The notes beneath the pieces were generated by a model. That model saw only the letters and a list, made by a program, of their open reading frames with translations. It was not told the DNA's origin and searched no databases. This document shows, in pieces, positions 27,064 to 36,090 of a stretch of 64,000 nucleotides of DNA. Numbering within the stretch: position 1 is the first letter of the stretch; each line of letters opens with the position of its first letter. The position numbers were made by a program, and so were the translations under genes. Source of the stretch: Vibrio navarrensis (lineage in GTDB: Bacteria; Pseudomonadota; Gammaproteobacteria; Enterobacterales; Vibrionaceae); NCBI RefSeq assembly GCF_015767675.1, contig NZ_CP065218.1, forward strand, positions 744,001-808,000, written 5' to 3'.

Positions 27064-27221
27064 TAGGAACTCAAGGTACTGCTGTACGCTGAGATCCCGG
27101 TATCAATCGATACCTCTAAATTCTCGTAGCAGACCCTCGCTATGTGATTTAGAACCTCTTCTACACGTCGACAAGATGATTATCTTGTATTGCCAGCCCG
27201 TCTTCAGGCTGGCTTTTTTTT
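27064..27221 (+). ncRNA. vqmR: VqmR quorum-sensing small RNA
   Basis: Intergenic transcript candidate directly upstream of vqmA, the position of VqmR in V. cholerae. It begins after a VqmA-type box and ends in a strong terminator (GCCAGCC/GGCTGGC then eight T's, 27192-27221). An internal hairpin GGTATC-AATC-GATACC precedes a single-stranded stretch typical of Hfq-dependent pairing regions. VqmR is activated by VqmA with autoinducer DPO and base-pairs with biofilm and toxin mRNAs. The 5' end is estimated from the promoter and could be off by 10-20 nt. Confidence 0.8.
27192..27221 (+). terminator. Rho-independent terminator of vqmR
   Basis: Arms GCCAGCC (27192-27198) and GGCTGGC (27207-27213) with eight following T's. 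It separates vqmR from vqmA. Confidence 0.93.
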
Positions 27222-27356
27222 ATCTGCGCCTTGTCTCTTTATTGATAATCCTCGCAAAAATGAGACATTACTTATAAGATATTGCGCAACCAAAAGATTG
27301 CACACCAATCAAGCGCATATTTATTCTGTCCTAGTGTCGTAAAAGCGAGTTGCAAC

Positions 27357-28079
27357 GTGACGATTTCATTTACCTCTGTCGAACAATCTCTTTTTCATCA
27401 GTTACCCGGCTGTTGGGGCTGCAAAGATAAAGACTCCGTATTTCGTTACGCCAATCACCACTATGCGCAGTTAATCGGCCATCGCAAAGCAGAAGATTGC
27501 ATTGGCCTCACCGATTTCCAGATGCCCAGCCCGACTACCGAGTGCGCTGCCGAGTTTCAACGTCAGGATAAATACGTGATGGAAACGGGCCGCACGCTGA
27601 AGATCCTCGATATTCACCCTTATCCAGATGGCCACTGGCACGCACACATCTTCACTAAATCCCCTTGGCGTAACGCTGCGGGAGAAGTGCAAGGCACTAT
27701 TTTCTATGGGCAAGAGCTGACCGACACGGCGGTACTGGAAGTGGGTTACTGGGTGTGCCGCGCTACGGGGCTTCATCAAGATACGCGCAGCAATTTTCGC
27801 TTCGATGAATCGGTCAGCGTGCCGAAAAACTTAACCGCGCGAGAGCAGGAGACGCTGTTTTTGCTGCTTTACGGCCGCAAGCCACAATACATCGCGAAAA
27901 TTATGGGCATTTCCATCAAGACCGTCGAAGGGCACGTGGCACGATTGCGCACTAAATTTGCGGCCAATAGTAAAAATCAACTGATTGATAAAGCGTTAGA
28001 GGCAGGATTTGGATCGATGATCCCGGAGAGTTTGTTGCAAACGCAGCTTTCGGTAGTACTCAACGGCGACCAACTGTGA
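27357..28079 (+). CDS. vqmA: DPO quorum-sensing receptor and transcription factor VqmA
   Basis: About 241 residues: an N-terminal PAS domain (GCWGCKDKDSVFRYANHHYAQLIGHR, then DIHPYPDGHWHAHIFTKSPWR) and a C-terminal LuxR-type helix-turn-helix (LTAREQETLFLLLYGRKPQYIAKIMGISIKTVEGHVARLRTKF). It matches V. cholerae VqmA over its whole length as I remember it. VqmA binds 3,5-dimethylpyrazin-2-ol and activates the small RNA gene vqmR directly upstream. The GTG at 27357 makes the protein begin where VqmA proteins begin; the open frame from 27282 would add 25 unrelated residues. Confidence 0.92.
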   Translation: MTISFTSVEQSLFHQLPGCWGCKDKDSVFRYANHHYAQLIGHRKAEDCIGLTDFQMPSPTTECAAEFQRQDKYVMETGRTLKILDIHPYPDGHWHAHIFTKSPWRNAAGEVQGTIFYGQELTDTAVLEVGYWVCRATGLHQDTRSNFRFDESVSVPKNLTAREQETLFLLLYGRKPQYIAKIMGISIKTVEGHVARLRTKFAANSKNQLIDKALEAGFGSMIPESLLQTQLSVVLNGDQL

Positions 28080-28101
28080 AGTCGGTCGCCAGAAAAAGGC
28101 G

Positions 28102-28737
28102 TTAAGGTGCAAGACGATCGATCTGCCACTCGCCTTCAGTTTGGCTAAACAGGAAGCGATCGTGCAGACGATGCTCGCCCCCTTGCCAAAATTCCACGCT
28201 TTGCGGCTTAACACGGAAACCACCCCAGAAGCTGGGCACCGGAATATCCCCGTTAGCGAACTTCTGTTTTAGCTCAAGAAACTTCCCTTCCAACACGCCA
28301 CGCGCTGAAATACGGCTACTCTGACGGCTGGCAATCGCCGCCAGTTGGCTCTCTTTGGGGCGCGAGGTGAAATATTTCAGGTTTTCCATCGCCGTCAACT
28401 TCTCCGCCGTACCGGTAATGTGCACTTGGCGCTCAAGTGGATGCCAGGGAAAATGCAGACTGATTTTGGTGTTGTGATCTAAATGCTGCGCTTTGCGGCT
28501 GCCTAAATTGGTGTAAAAGACAAAGCCATTTTGATCGACACTTTTCAGCAGTACGATGCGTTGAAAAGGCATGCCGTTTTCATCAACCGTGGCCACTGTC
28601 ATCGCGGTGGGATCGCTTAAATTGGCACGGATCGCTTGTTCCAGCCAAAGATTAAACTGGTCAATCGGATTTTCTTTCAAATCTTTGCGTCGCAAACCAC
28701 CTTTGGTGTACTCGCGGCGAATATCAGCAAGTTCCAT
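28102..28737 (-). CDS. pdxH: Pyridoxamine 5'-phosphate oxidase PdxH
   Basis: 211 residues, the usual size. FMN-binding and signature segments are present: [29 protein letters not shown], and the C-terminal [26 protein letters not shown]. The enzyme makes pyridoxal 5'-phosphate in the cytoplasm from pyridoxine or pyridoxamine phosphate. It is convergent with vqmA, with a 22-bp gap, and divergent from the kinase gene at 28915. The vqmA-pdxH neighbourhood is also found on V. cholerae chromosome 2. Confidence 0.96.
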   Translation of the reverse strand: MELADIRREYTKGGLRRKDLKENPIDQFNLWLEQAIRANLSDPTAMTVATVDENGMPFQRIVLLKSVDQNGFVFYTNLGSRKAQHLDHNTKISLHFPWHPLERQVHITGTAEKLTAMENLKYFTSRPKESQLAAIASRQSSRISARGVLEGKFLELKQKFANGDIPVPSFWGGFRVKPQSVEFWQGGEHRLHDRFLFSQTEGEWQIDRLAP

Positions 28738-28914
28738 CTTTACTCCTTCACTACTTTTTGCCGATTGTGCGCCCGAACGCAGACAAACTCAAGGTTTGAT
28801 GGCCGTTTGTAAAACTAAGATCGGTTTCGCGTTGTTACGGTGCATCGGTTTATCTTTGGCTTTCTCGCAGTTAAAGTAAGCCTCCTTTAATCTTCGCTGT
28901 GGCTTGGGTTTCCA

Positions 28915-30711
28915 GTGTCCGTTTCTAATCGTCCATCTTTGCGTCGCTTCGTCTTACTCGCTACCCTACTTGGTGTTGCTGGCCTATTGGTCACCCATTT
29001 TTCTGCCTCGCAGTATCTGGAAAAAAAATGGGCAAACATCCTGAAAAATTACTCGGAAAGAGCCACCCAGCAGATCGCCTCTGAGCTGGCGAAATTTGAA
29101 CAGATCCCCAAACTGCTCAGCCACGACCCTCGCCTAGCGGCCTACCTCACGGAGCAAGGCGATCAAAGCGCACTCAATCGCTTGCTGGCCGATTGGTCAC
29201 AGCAGACGTTGGCCGATACCATCTATCTGCACGATCGCCACGGTTTGGTGCTGGGATCGAGTAACTACCAGCAAGACGACACCTTTGTCGGCGAAAACTT
29301 CTCTTTTCGCCCTTACTTTATCACCGCCATTCAGGGCGAGATCGCCCGCTACGTTGCTTTGGGTATTCGCTCCAACAAACGCGGCTATTTTTACTCTGCG
29401 CCGATTTGGCACGCCGATGAGATCCTTGGCGTGATTACCGTGAAAGTGAGTTTGGAAGCGCTTGAAGAGACCATAGAGCCAGAGCGGGCTGACATCATGG
29501 TGCTGGATGAGAATCAAGTAGCGTTTCTGAGCAATCATCCTCATTGGCGCTACACGGCTCTAGCGCCGATTGATGAGCAACGTATCGCGCAAATGGTCGA
29601 GAATCAGCAATATGGCCTGCAAGCGCCCGAAGCGCACCCCGATATTCAACTGCCGCTGCATCTCGGTCCTGAAGCGGCCGCCTTGATGGCGGCACGCTAC
29701 CAAGTGTTCATTTCGGCTAGCAACGAAAACGGCTTTCGTGTGGTGACGCTCGCACCGCATCAGCAACGCATTCTCGCTGCGCTACAAGCCGACACCATCT
29801 TCTTACTGATTTTCGGTTTAATTACCCTGATCGCGTTTGCTTGGCGTCAAACCCTAACCAATAAACAACAGCTAGCCAAACTCAACACCGAGCTTGAACA
29901 GAAAGTGACCCAGCGCACCGAAGTGCTGAGCCAAGCGAATAGCCAATTGCAGCAAACCATCATTCAGTATGAAAAAAGCCAGCAAGAGCTCAAACAAACA
30001 CAACAAGAACTAACGCAAGCGGCAAAATTGGCGCTGCTTGGCGAGCTCTCGGCCAGCATCAATCATGAGATTAACCAGCCGCTTGCGGCGCTGCGTACTT
30101 ACACTGAAAACAGCCAAAAGCTGCTGACGATGGACAAAATTGAGCTGGTTAAGGGCAACCTTGAGCAGATGCTTGAGCTTAATCAAACCATCAGTGAGGT
30201 GATTGCGCGCCTGAAAGTATTTACCCGTAAATCCACCACCGATGATCGACGCTATTGCGCCAATCTGCACGATTCGGTGCACAATGCCACGCGAATTTTA
30301 AGCAATAAACTGATCAAATCAGGCGTCACCCTCAAAGTCGAGCCCATTCCCGCCACACTTGCCGCCAACATTCACCATGTCGAGCTCGAACAGGTGCTGA
30401 TCAATCTTATCCATAACGCCGCACAAGCGATGGATGGGCAAGCCGACGCACAAATCCTTGTCGAGTGTCAAAATGACAGCGATTATTGTCAGTTGAGTGT
30501 TGCGGACAACGGCCCGGGCGTAGAGACACAAAAACTCACTCACTTGTTTGACCCTTTTTATACTACCAAGCCTGAAGGGTTAGGGCTGGGTTTAACCATT
30601 TCCCGGCGCATCATCGAGAGCTATCAAGGCTCGCTTGAGGTACAAGCGCGCTCGCCGCAGGGCATGCGTTTTACCATCCGTATCCCACGTCTCTTGCCGA
30701 CACAAGAATAA
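28915..30711 (+). CDS. DctB-like sensor histidine kinase
   Basis: 598 residues. Two membrane helices (about 10-30 and 295-315) bracket a periplasmic double-Cache-type sensor (VGENFSFRPYFITAIQGE, a segment typical of DctB-like dicarboxylate sensors). A coiled coil leads to the HisKA domain with GELSASINHEINQPLAALRTYTEN, then HATPase motifs NLIHNAAQAMDG, DNGPGV and GLGLGLTISRRI. The regulator gene follows after 3 bp. Despite the DctB likeness, no dicarboxylate transporter is adjacent; the next operon encodes adhesin export, so the signal sensed is open. Confidence 0.88.
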   Translation: MSVSNRPSLRRFVLLATLLGVAGLLVTHFSASQYLEKKWANILKNYSERATQQIASELAKFEQIPKLLSHDPRLAAYLTEQGDQSALNRLLADWSQQTLADTIYLHDRHGLVLGSSNYQQDDTFVGENFSFRPYFITAIQGEIARYVALGIRSNKRGYFYSAPIWHADEILGVITVKVSLEALEETIEPERADIMVLDENQVAFLSNHPHWRYTALAPIDEQRIAQMVENQQYGLQAPEAHPDIQLPLHLGPEAAALMAARYQVFISASNENGFRVVTLAPHQQRILAALQADTIFLLIFGLITLIAFAWRQTLTNKQQLAKLNTELEQKVTQRTEVLSQANSQLQQTIIQYEKSQQELKQTQQELTQAAKLALLGELSASINHEINQPLAALRTYTENSQKLLTMDKIELVKGNLEQMLELNQTISEVIARLKVFTRKSTTDDRRYCANLHDSVHNATRILSNKLIKSGVTLKVEPIPATLAANIHHVELEQVLINLIHNAAQAMDGQADAQILVECQNDSDYCQLSVADNGPGVETQKLTHLFDPFYTTKPEGLGLGLTISRRIIESYQGSLEVQARSPQGMRFTIRIPRLLPTQE

Positions 30712-30714
30712 AGC

Positions 30715-31947
30715 ATGCAAAACCGAATTTACTTCGTCGATGACGAACCACACATCCGCGATTCAGTCAGCCAAGCCCTGATGATAGAGGGCGTTGAAGT
30801 ACAAACCTTCCCCAACGCCGTAGAAGCGCTCAAACAAATAGATAGCAGCGAGCCTGCGGTTGTGATCACCGATATTCATATGCCAGTGATGAATGGCTTA
30901 GCCTTCCTCGCTCAGTTGCTTGAGCGCAACGCGCATTTTCAGGTGATCGTCTTAACTGGCTACGGCGATGTGAAAACCGCCGTGAAAGCGATGAAAAGCG
31001 GGGCGTACGATTTTCTCGAAAAACCCTTTTCCAGCGATAGTCTGCTGAAATCGATCCGCAATGCACAAGATAAACTGGCGCTGCTGCAAGAAAACGTCTG
31101 GCTGAAAAAGGAGCTCGACATGCAGACTCATGCCGGTTCCAAACTGATTGGCCATTCACAAGCCATGGTGCAGATTCGCCGCGCTTTGATCAGTGCTAAT
31201 CCCGAAAAACCGCTGATCTTGCTGGGTGACAGTGGTACGGGGAAGCGGCTGTGCGCGCAGTTTTTCTACGACATTCACAATCGCGCTGAAGGCGAACTGG
31301 TGCCCATTTCCGGTTTTTACTTTAGCGATATGCCTGCTGACGAGATCCAGAGCAAGCTTGCTCGCCTGCTGGAACAACACAAACACGGCACTTTGTACAT
31401 TAATGACGGCGAAGTGCTCAAACCATCCCAATGGCAAGCACTGGTCTCTGTGCCCCTAAACGGCACCCGCTTGGTCTGTTCAACACAAGCACTGCCAACT
31501 GCGTTGCAAGGCGAAATTGATAGTGTGTCACTGCCGCCGTTGGATGCACGTAAAGAAGATATTCCCGCGCTGTACAAACACTTTGTGCGCAATGCTTGCA
31601 GCCGCTATCAAGTACAACCTCCACGTATCACCGCCGCTGAGCTAGACGCCATCCAACAGCAATCATGGCCAGAAAATATTCGCCAGTTGCGTCAGTTTGC
31701 CGAACTGCGGGCACTGAAAGCGCAGCAGTTTGTCACTTGGCAAGATGTCGAACAGCTCAACCACGGCGAAGCGCAAAGTATGTCCCAACGCATGGATTAC
31801 TTCGAATACACTTTGCTGTTTGACGCTCTGCAACGGCACGGAGGACGGTTAAAAGACGTGCAACACGAATTACAGATATCTCGTAAAACGCTGTATGATA
31901 AGCTTAAAAAGCATCAGCTAGATAAATCTCAATTTAAAGAACAGTAA
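30715..31947 (+). CDS. NtrC/DctD-type response regulator with degenerate AAA+ domain
   Basis: 410 residues. The receiver domain is intact (DDE at 9-11, phospho-acceptor Asp 53 in ITDIHMP, Thr 81, Lys 103). The central AAA+ domain has a Walker A GDSGTGKRL (171-179), but the GAFTGA loop that contacts sigma-54 is absent: residues 200-225 read through without it. Walker B is altered to GTLYINDGE in place of GTLFLDE. The C-terminus has a Fis-type helix-turn-helix (LKDVQHELQISRKTLYDKLKKH). The family call is sure; sigma-54 activation is unlikely, so it may act as a sigma-70 regulator or repressor. Confidence 0.85.
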   Translation: MQNRIYFVDDEPHIRDSVSQALMIEGVEVQTFPNAVEALKQIDSSEPAVVITDIHMPVMNGLAFLAQLLERNAHFQVIVLTGYGDVKTAVKAMKSGAYDFLEKPFSSDSLLKSIRNAQDKLALLQENVWLKKELDMQTHAGSKLIGHSQAMVQIRRALISANPEKPLILLGDSGTGKRLCAQFFYDIHNRAEGELVPISGFYFSDMPADEIQSKLARLLEQHKHGTLYINDGEVLKPSQWQALVSVPLNGTRLVCSTQALPTALQGEIDSVSLPPLDARKEDIPALYKHFVRNACSRYQVQPPRITAAELDAIQQQSWPENIRQLRQFAELRALKAQQFVTWQDVEQLNHGEAQSMSQRMDYFEYTLLFDALQRHGGRLKDVQHELQISRKTLYDKLKKHQLDKSQFKEQ

Positions 31948-32049
31948 GCAAGTAATATTGGGCGGTACTCGATTTGTCGACCCCGCCTTTAACATTATTT
32001 CAGACTGGGCTTACAATTACTTAGACAAATAATCAAACAAGGACAGTGC

Positions 32050-33441
32050 ATGAGCAGCGACAACTACAATAAGCTCAGCAACCAAGAGCTCGATTTTGTC
32101 GACGACAAAACCGCCGCTTTGCTTTTAAACACCCCCACCAATGCGCGCCTTATGCTGTGGGTGATTGTGTTGTTTTTTGCCATTGCGATTGGCTGGGCTT
32201 CTTGGGCCGAAATCGACAAAGTGACCGTCGGCCAAGGGAAAGTGATCCCCTCGTCGCAAATCCAAATTGTACAGAACCTCGAAGGGGGGCTAGTCAAAGA
32301 AATTCTGGTAAAAGAGGGCCAGTTGGTACAAAAAGGCCAGCAACTGTTACTGATTGACGACACCCGTTTTCGCTCTGACTACCGCGAACGTGAGCAGCAA
32401 GTGGCCAACTTAACGGCGGCAGTGCTGCAACTCACCGCCTCAATCGACAGTGTCGAAATCGATGAAGAGTTCACCAACGCGGAGTGGGAAAAAAGCGTGG
32501 TGATCAACTACAGCCAGCTCAGTTTTCCTGAGCAATTGGAGCAAGAGCAGGCTGATCTAATCCAGAGACAAAAAGCGGAATATCGTCAAGATTTAAATAA
32601 CTTACGCAACCAAATTTCCGTATTAACCCAGCAAGTCCGGCAGAAGCAGCAAGACTTGGTGGAGATCCAATCGCGCGTGAAGAGCCTGCGACAAGGATAC
32701 GAGTTTGCTCAAAAAGAGCTGGAAATTACTCAGCCGCTGGCCGACGAAGGTGTGGTGCCGAGAATCGAGCTGCTGAAATTGCAGCGTCAGGTCAACGATA
32801 CCCGTCGAGAGCTCACATCGACCGAGCTAAAAATGCCGGTACTGCAATCTTCGATTCGCGAGTCCATGCTCAGCCGCATTGATGCGGCGCTGAAGTTTCG
32901 TTCGGAACAGCAAGAACAACTCAATAAAGCGCAAGATCAGCTCTCTGCGTTAGTGGAATCCACCGTGGGGCTAAAAGACCGAGTGAAACGAACCGTAGTG
33001 GTTTCACCGGTTACGGGCAAGATTAAAACGCTGAACATCAATACTGTCGGCGGCGTTATTCAGCCAGGGATGGATATTGTCGAGATCGTACCCACCGAAG
33101 ACACGCTCTTAGTCGAGGCAAAAATTGCCCCGCAAGATATCGCCTTCCTCAGACCTAATTTGTCGGCGGTGGTGAAATTCACCGCCTACGATTTTAGTAA
33201 GTACGGGGGCCTGACGGGGGTTCTGGAGCACATCAGCGCCGATACCACCCAAGATGAGGAGGGAAACAGCTTCTATATTGTTCGAGTTCGTACCGAAAAG
33301 ACTAACTTTGGCCAAGATGCCGATTTACCGATTATTCCCGGTATGACCACCTCGGTGGATATCATCACCGGTAAACGAACCGTACTGGAATATCTGCTCA
33401 AACCTATTCTTAGCGCGCAAAGCAATGCCCTCAAAGAATAA
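32050..33441 (+). CDS. lapC: Type I secretion membrane fusion protein, HlyD/LapC family
   Basis: 463 residues: a cytoplasmic N-terminus, one transmembrane helix (LMLWVIVLFFAIAIGWASWAEI), a first half-lipoyl domain (VIPSSQIQIVQNLEGGLVKEILVKEGQLV), a long coiled coil (about 115-290) and the second lipoyl/barrel part with VVSPVTGKIKTLNINTVGGVIQPGMDIVEIVP, typical of HlyD. It should bridge the inner-membrane ABC exporter (LapB-like, 36091) and an outer-membrane TolC channel. It opens an operon with lapG, lapD and lapB; its end overlaps lapG by 17 bp. Confidence 0.92.
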   Translation: MSSDNYNKLSNQELDFVDDKTAALLLNTPTNARLMLWVIVLFFAIAIGWASWAEIDKVTVGQGKVIPSSQIQIVQNLEGGLVKEILVKEGQLVQKGQQLLLIDDTRFRSDYREREQQVANLTAAVLQLTASIDSVEIDEEFTNAEWEKSVVINYSQLSFPEQLEQEQADLIQRQKAEYRQDLNNLRNQISVLTQQVRQKQQDLVEIQSRVKSLRQGYEFAQKELEITQPLADEGVVPRIELLKLQRQVNDTRRELTSTELKMPVLQSSIRESMLSRIDAALKFRSEQQEQLNKAQDQLSALVESTVGLKDRVKRTVVVSPVTGKIKTLNINTVGGVIQPGMDIVEIVPTEDTLLVEAKIAPQDIAFLRPNLSAVVKFTAYDFSKYGGLTGVLEHISADTTQDEEGNSFYIVRVRTEKTNFGQDADLPIIPGMTTSVDIITGKRTVLEYLLKPILSAQSNALKE

Positions 33442-34159
33442 GAGACACTTTAAAGCCGTGCTCAGCCTGCTAAGGCGTAACACCAACGACATTGGACGAT
33501 GGGTTGGGCTTGCGTTGCTAGGCTGGGCGGCCTTTGCCTCCCAAGCGCTCAACACCACCGAGCAAAAATGGGTTGAGGCCGTTTCCAGCACGTATGGGCA
33601 AAGAGCGGGAAAGCGTGTTACGGCTTGGCGCGAGAATATTGATTTTTTCAAACAGTTAGAAGAACAAGAACAGCTGGCTGGTATCAACGACTTTTTCAAC
33701 CAGCTCTATTTTGTCGACGACATTGAGCTTTGGGGACAAAAAGATTATTGGGCTACACCTCTGGAATTTTTAGGCAGTAATGCAGGCGATTGTGAAGACT
33801 TCACCATCGCCAAATATTTTTCATTGCTGGAATTGGGCGTCTCGGACAACAAACTGCGCTTGGTGTACGTCAAAGCCTTGGAACTCAACCAGTTCCACAT
33901 GGTGTTGGCTTACTATAAAACACCGAGCTCAGAGCCATTGATCCTCGACAACCTCAATCCAACGATCCTCAAAGCGTCCAAGCGTCAGGATCTGCTGCCG
34001 ATATACAGTTTTAACGGTAAAAATCTATGGTTGATGAAATCTGCCAACTCCAACGGACAACTGGCTGGCGATTCATCCCGTTTAAGCTTGTGGAACGATC
34101 TTCGTTCAAGAGAAAAAACACTCAAGCTAAACAAACCTATCATTAACTATGACGAGTAA
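33425..34159 (+). CDS. lapG: LapG-type periplasmic transglutaminase-like cysteine protease
   Basis: 244 residues. After an N-terminal signal/anchor (VGLALLGWAAFASQAL) the protease domain shows the Cys-His-Asp triad of the DUF920/LapG family: Cys in NAGDCEDFTIAKYF, His in NQFHMVLAY and Asp in LILDNLNPTI. LapG cleaves the N-terminal retention module of large surface adhesins unless held by LapD bound to c-di-GMP. It overlaps both neighbours by small amounts, consistent with translational coupling. The family is calcium-dependent in other species. Confidence 0.92.
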   Translation: MPSKNKRHFKAVLSLLRRNTNDIGRWVGLALLGWAAFASQALNTTEQKWVEAVSSTYGQRAGKRVTAWRENIDFFKQLEEQEQLAGINDFFNQLYFVDDIELWGQKDYWATPLEFLGSNAGDCEDFTIAKYFSLLELGVSDNKLRLVYVKALELNQFHMVLAYYKTPSSEPLILDNLNPTILKASKRQDLLPIYSFNGKNLWLMKSANSNGQLAGDSSRLSLWNDLRSREKTLKLNKPIINYDE

Positions 34160-36078
34160 TGAGCATGACATTATACAAGCAACTTGTGGTTGGTATGATT
34201 ACAGTGTTTATCCTGCTGATGGCATCAGTATTTGTAATCGAATTCAACACCACTCGGAATAGCCTAGAGCAGCAGCAACGCTCCGAGATGAACAACACCA
34301 TCAACACCGTTGGTTTGGCACTGGCCCCTTATCTGAAAGACAAAGATAAAGTGGCGGTGGAATCGGTGATCAACGCGTTGTTTGATGGCAGTTCTTACTC
34401 GGTGGTGCGGCTTATTTTCCTCGATTCAGGGGAAGAAATCATTCGCACTTACCCAGTCAAGCCGAACTCGGTGCCTGCTTGGTTTAGCAAATTGAATCTG
34501 TTCCAGCGCATCCATGATCAGCGCATCGTGACCAGTGGTTGGTTACAACTCGCGGAAGTGGAGATAGTGAGCCATCCGGGCGCTGCATACGAACAGCTTT
34601 GGCAAGCTTTTATGCGCCTTGTCAGCGCATTTAGTGGCATCTTTGTCATCGGTCTAGTCGCGATTGCTTACATCCTCAAACGCTCGCTGAAACCGCTCAC
34701 CGCCATCATTGAGAAGATGAACGATATCGCCAACAACAAGTTTGGCGAGCCACTCTCTCATCCTCACACCAAAGATTTGATTGCCGTCGTCGATGGCATT
34801 AACCGCATGTCATCACAGATTGAAGTCTCCTTTAAGATTCAGGCGAAAGAGGCACAACGTCTGCGTGAGCAGGCGTACATCGACCCTGTATCGAAGCTGG
34901 GCAACCGCTCTTTCTATATCAGTCAGCTCGATCAATGGCTCGCGGAAAATGCCCCCGGCGGCGTCGCGGTACTCAACGCAGAGTACATCGGCGAAGTGTA
35001 TGACAACAAAGATTATCAATCGGCCGATCGCATGGTGGCAGAGCTGGCAAAACAGCTCGAGAGCACCATCGCCGTTCCGGGCGCAACCATGGCACGCATC
35101 TCCAGCGATGAGTTTGGTTTTATCTTCCCTCACATGGATGAGAGTGAGCTCAAAATTGTCGCTGACAGCATCATCAATTGCGTGCAAATGCTCAATACTG
35201 ACCCAACGGGTACTGCTGATGCCAAAGTGGCGTTGGGGGTTGCACATAACAAAGACAGCAAAACGCGCACTGAAATGCTCTCTATGGTCGACAACGCACT
35301 GTCTAAAGCTAAAGCGTCACCAGAGCTTACCTACGGCTTTGTCGGCACCGACACACAAGGCAGTACCATGGGCAAACAACAGTGGAAAGCTTTGGTGGAA
35401 GAAGCGATTCACAACGATTGGATTCAGTTCCGTTTTCAATCAGCCAACAGCCGCACTGGCAATACGTTCCATCGTGAAGTCTTTTCCAGCATTGAAAAAG
35501 AGGGCGTGGTTTACCGTGCGAACCAATATCTCTACGCATTGGAGCAGCTCGAAGCGACCCACCTGTTTGACGAATACGTGATTGAATCAATGATCAAGCT
35601 GCTTGAGCGTAAAACCTTCACCGAGCCGATGGCGATCAACATCGCCCACAGCAGTCTGTCACAGCCCAGCTTCATCCGTTGGATAACCAATACACTGGAG
35701 AAACATAAATCGGTGGCGTCTTTGCTTCATTTTGAGATTCCAGAAGAGTGCTTTGTTAACCAGCCGCACCACACCGCTTTGCTGTGCCACGCCATTCGTA
35801 ACGCTGGTGCCGAGTTTGGCGTGGACAACTACGGTCGCAACTTCCAATCGCTCGATTACATAAATGAATATCGTCCTAGCTACGTCAAACTCGACTATCT
35901 GTTTACCCACAATCTGGACGATGAAAAGCAGAAATTCACCCTGACATCCATCTCTCGGGCAGCGCACAATTTGGGTATCACCACCATCGCCTCAAGGGTA
36001 GAAACCCAAACGCAGTTGGACTTCTTGTCAGAACATTTTGTTGAAGTATTCCAGGGCTTCATCGTAGATAAAGAGTAG
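34159..36078 (+). CDS. lapD: LapD-type c-di-GMP receptor (degenerate GGDEF-EAL)
   Basis: 639 residues. Two membrane helices flank a periplasmic LapD/MoxY N-terminal domain that would bind LapG; a HAMP segment follows. The GGDEF motif is degenerate (RISSDEFGF, near residue 315) and the EAL domain is too: the EAL position reads EVF and the later DDF is DNY (GVDNYGRNFQSLDYI). Such inactive domains bind c-di-GMP as a signal instead of making or breaking it. When bound, LapD sequesters LapG and keeps the adhesin on the surface. It begins at the lapG stop (1-bp overlap) and ends 12 bp before the exporter gene. Confidence 0.93.
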   Translation: MSMTLYKQLVVGMITVFILLMASVFVIEFNTTRNSLEQQQRSEMNNTINTVGLALAPYLKDKDKVAVESVINALFDGSSYSVVRLIFLDSGEEIIRTYPVKPNSVPAWFSKLNLFQRIHDQRIVTSGWLQLAEVEIVSHPGAAYEQLWQAFMRLVSAFSGIFVIGLVAIAYILKRSLKPLTAIIEKMNDIANNKFGEPLSHPHTKDLIAVVDGINRMSSQIEVSFKIQAKEAQRLREQAYIDPVSKLGNRSFYISQLDQWLAENAPGGVAVLNAEYIGEVYDNKDYQSADRMVAELAKQLESTIAVPGATMARISSDEFGFIFPHMDESELKIVADSIINCVQMLNTDPTGTADAKVALGVAHNKDSKTRTEMLSMVDNALSKAKASPELTYGFVGTDTQGSTMGKQQWKALVEEAIHNDWIQFRFQSANSRTGNTFHREVFSSIEKEGVVYRANQYLYALEQLEATHLFDEYVIESMIKLLERKTFTEPMAINIAHSSLSQPSFIRWITNTLEKHKSVASLLHFEIPEECFVNQPHHTALLCHAIRNAGAEFGVDNYGRNFQSLDYINEYRPSYVKLDYLFTHNLDDEKQKFTLTSISRAAHNLGITTIASRVETQTQLDFLSEHFVEVFQGFIVDKE

Positions 36079-36090
36079 TAAGGTTATCTC

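Noticed and set aside
34781..35581. 266-codon plus-strand ORF inside lapD in another frame
   Set aside because: The lapD frame has full domain structure; the alternative frame has none.
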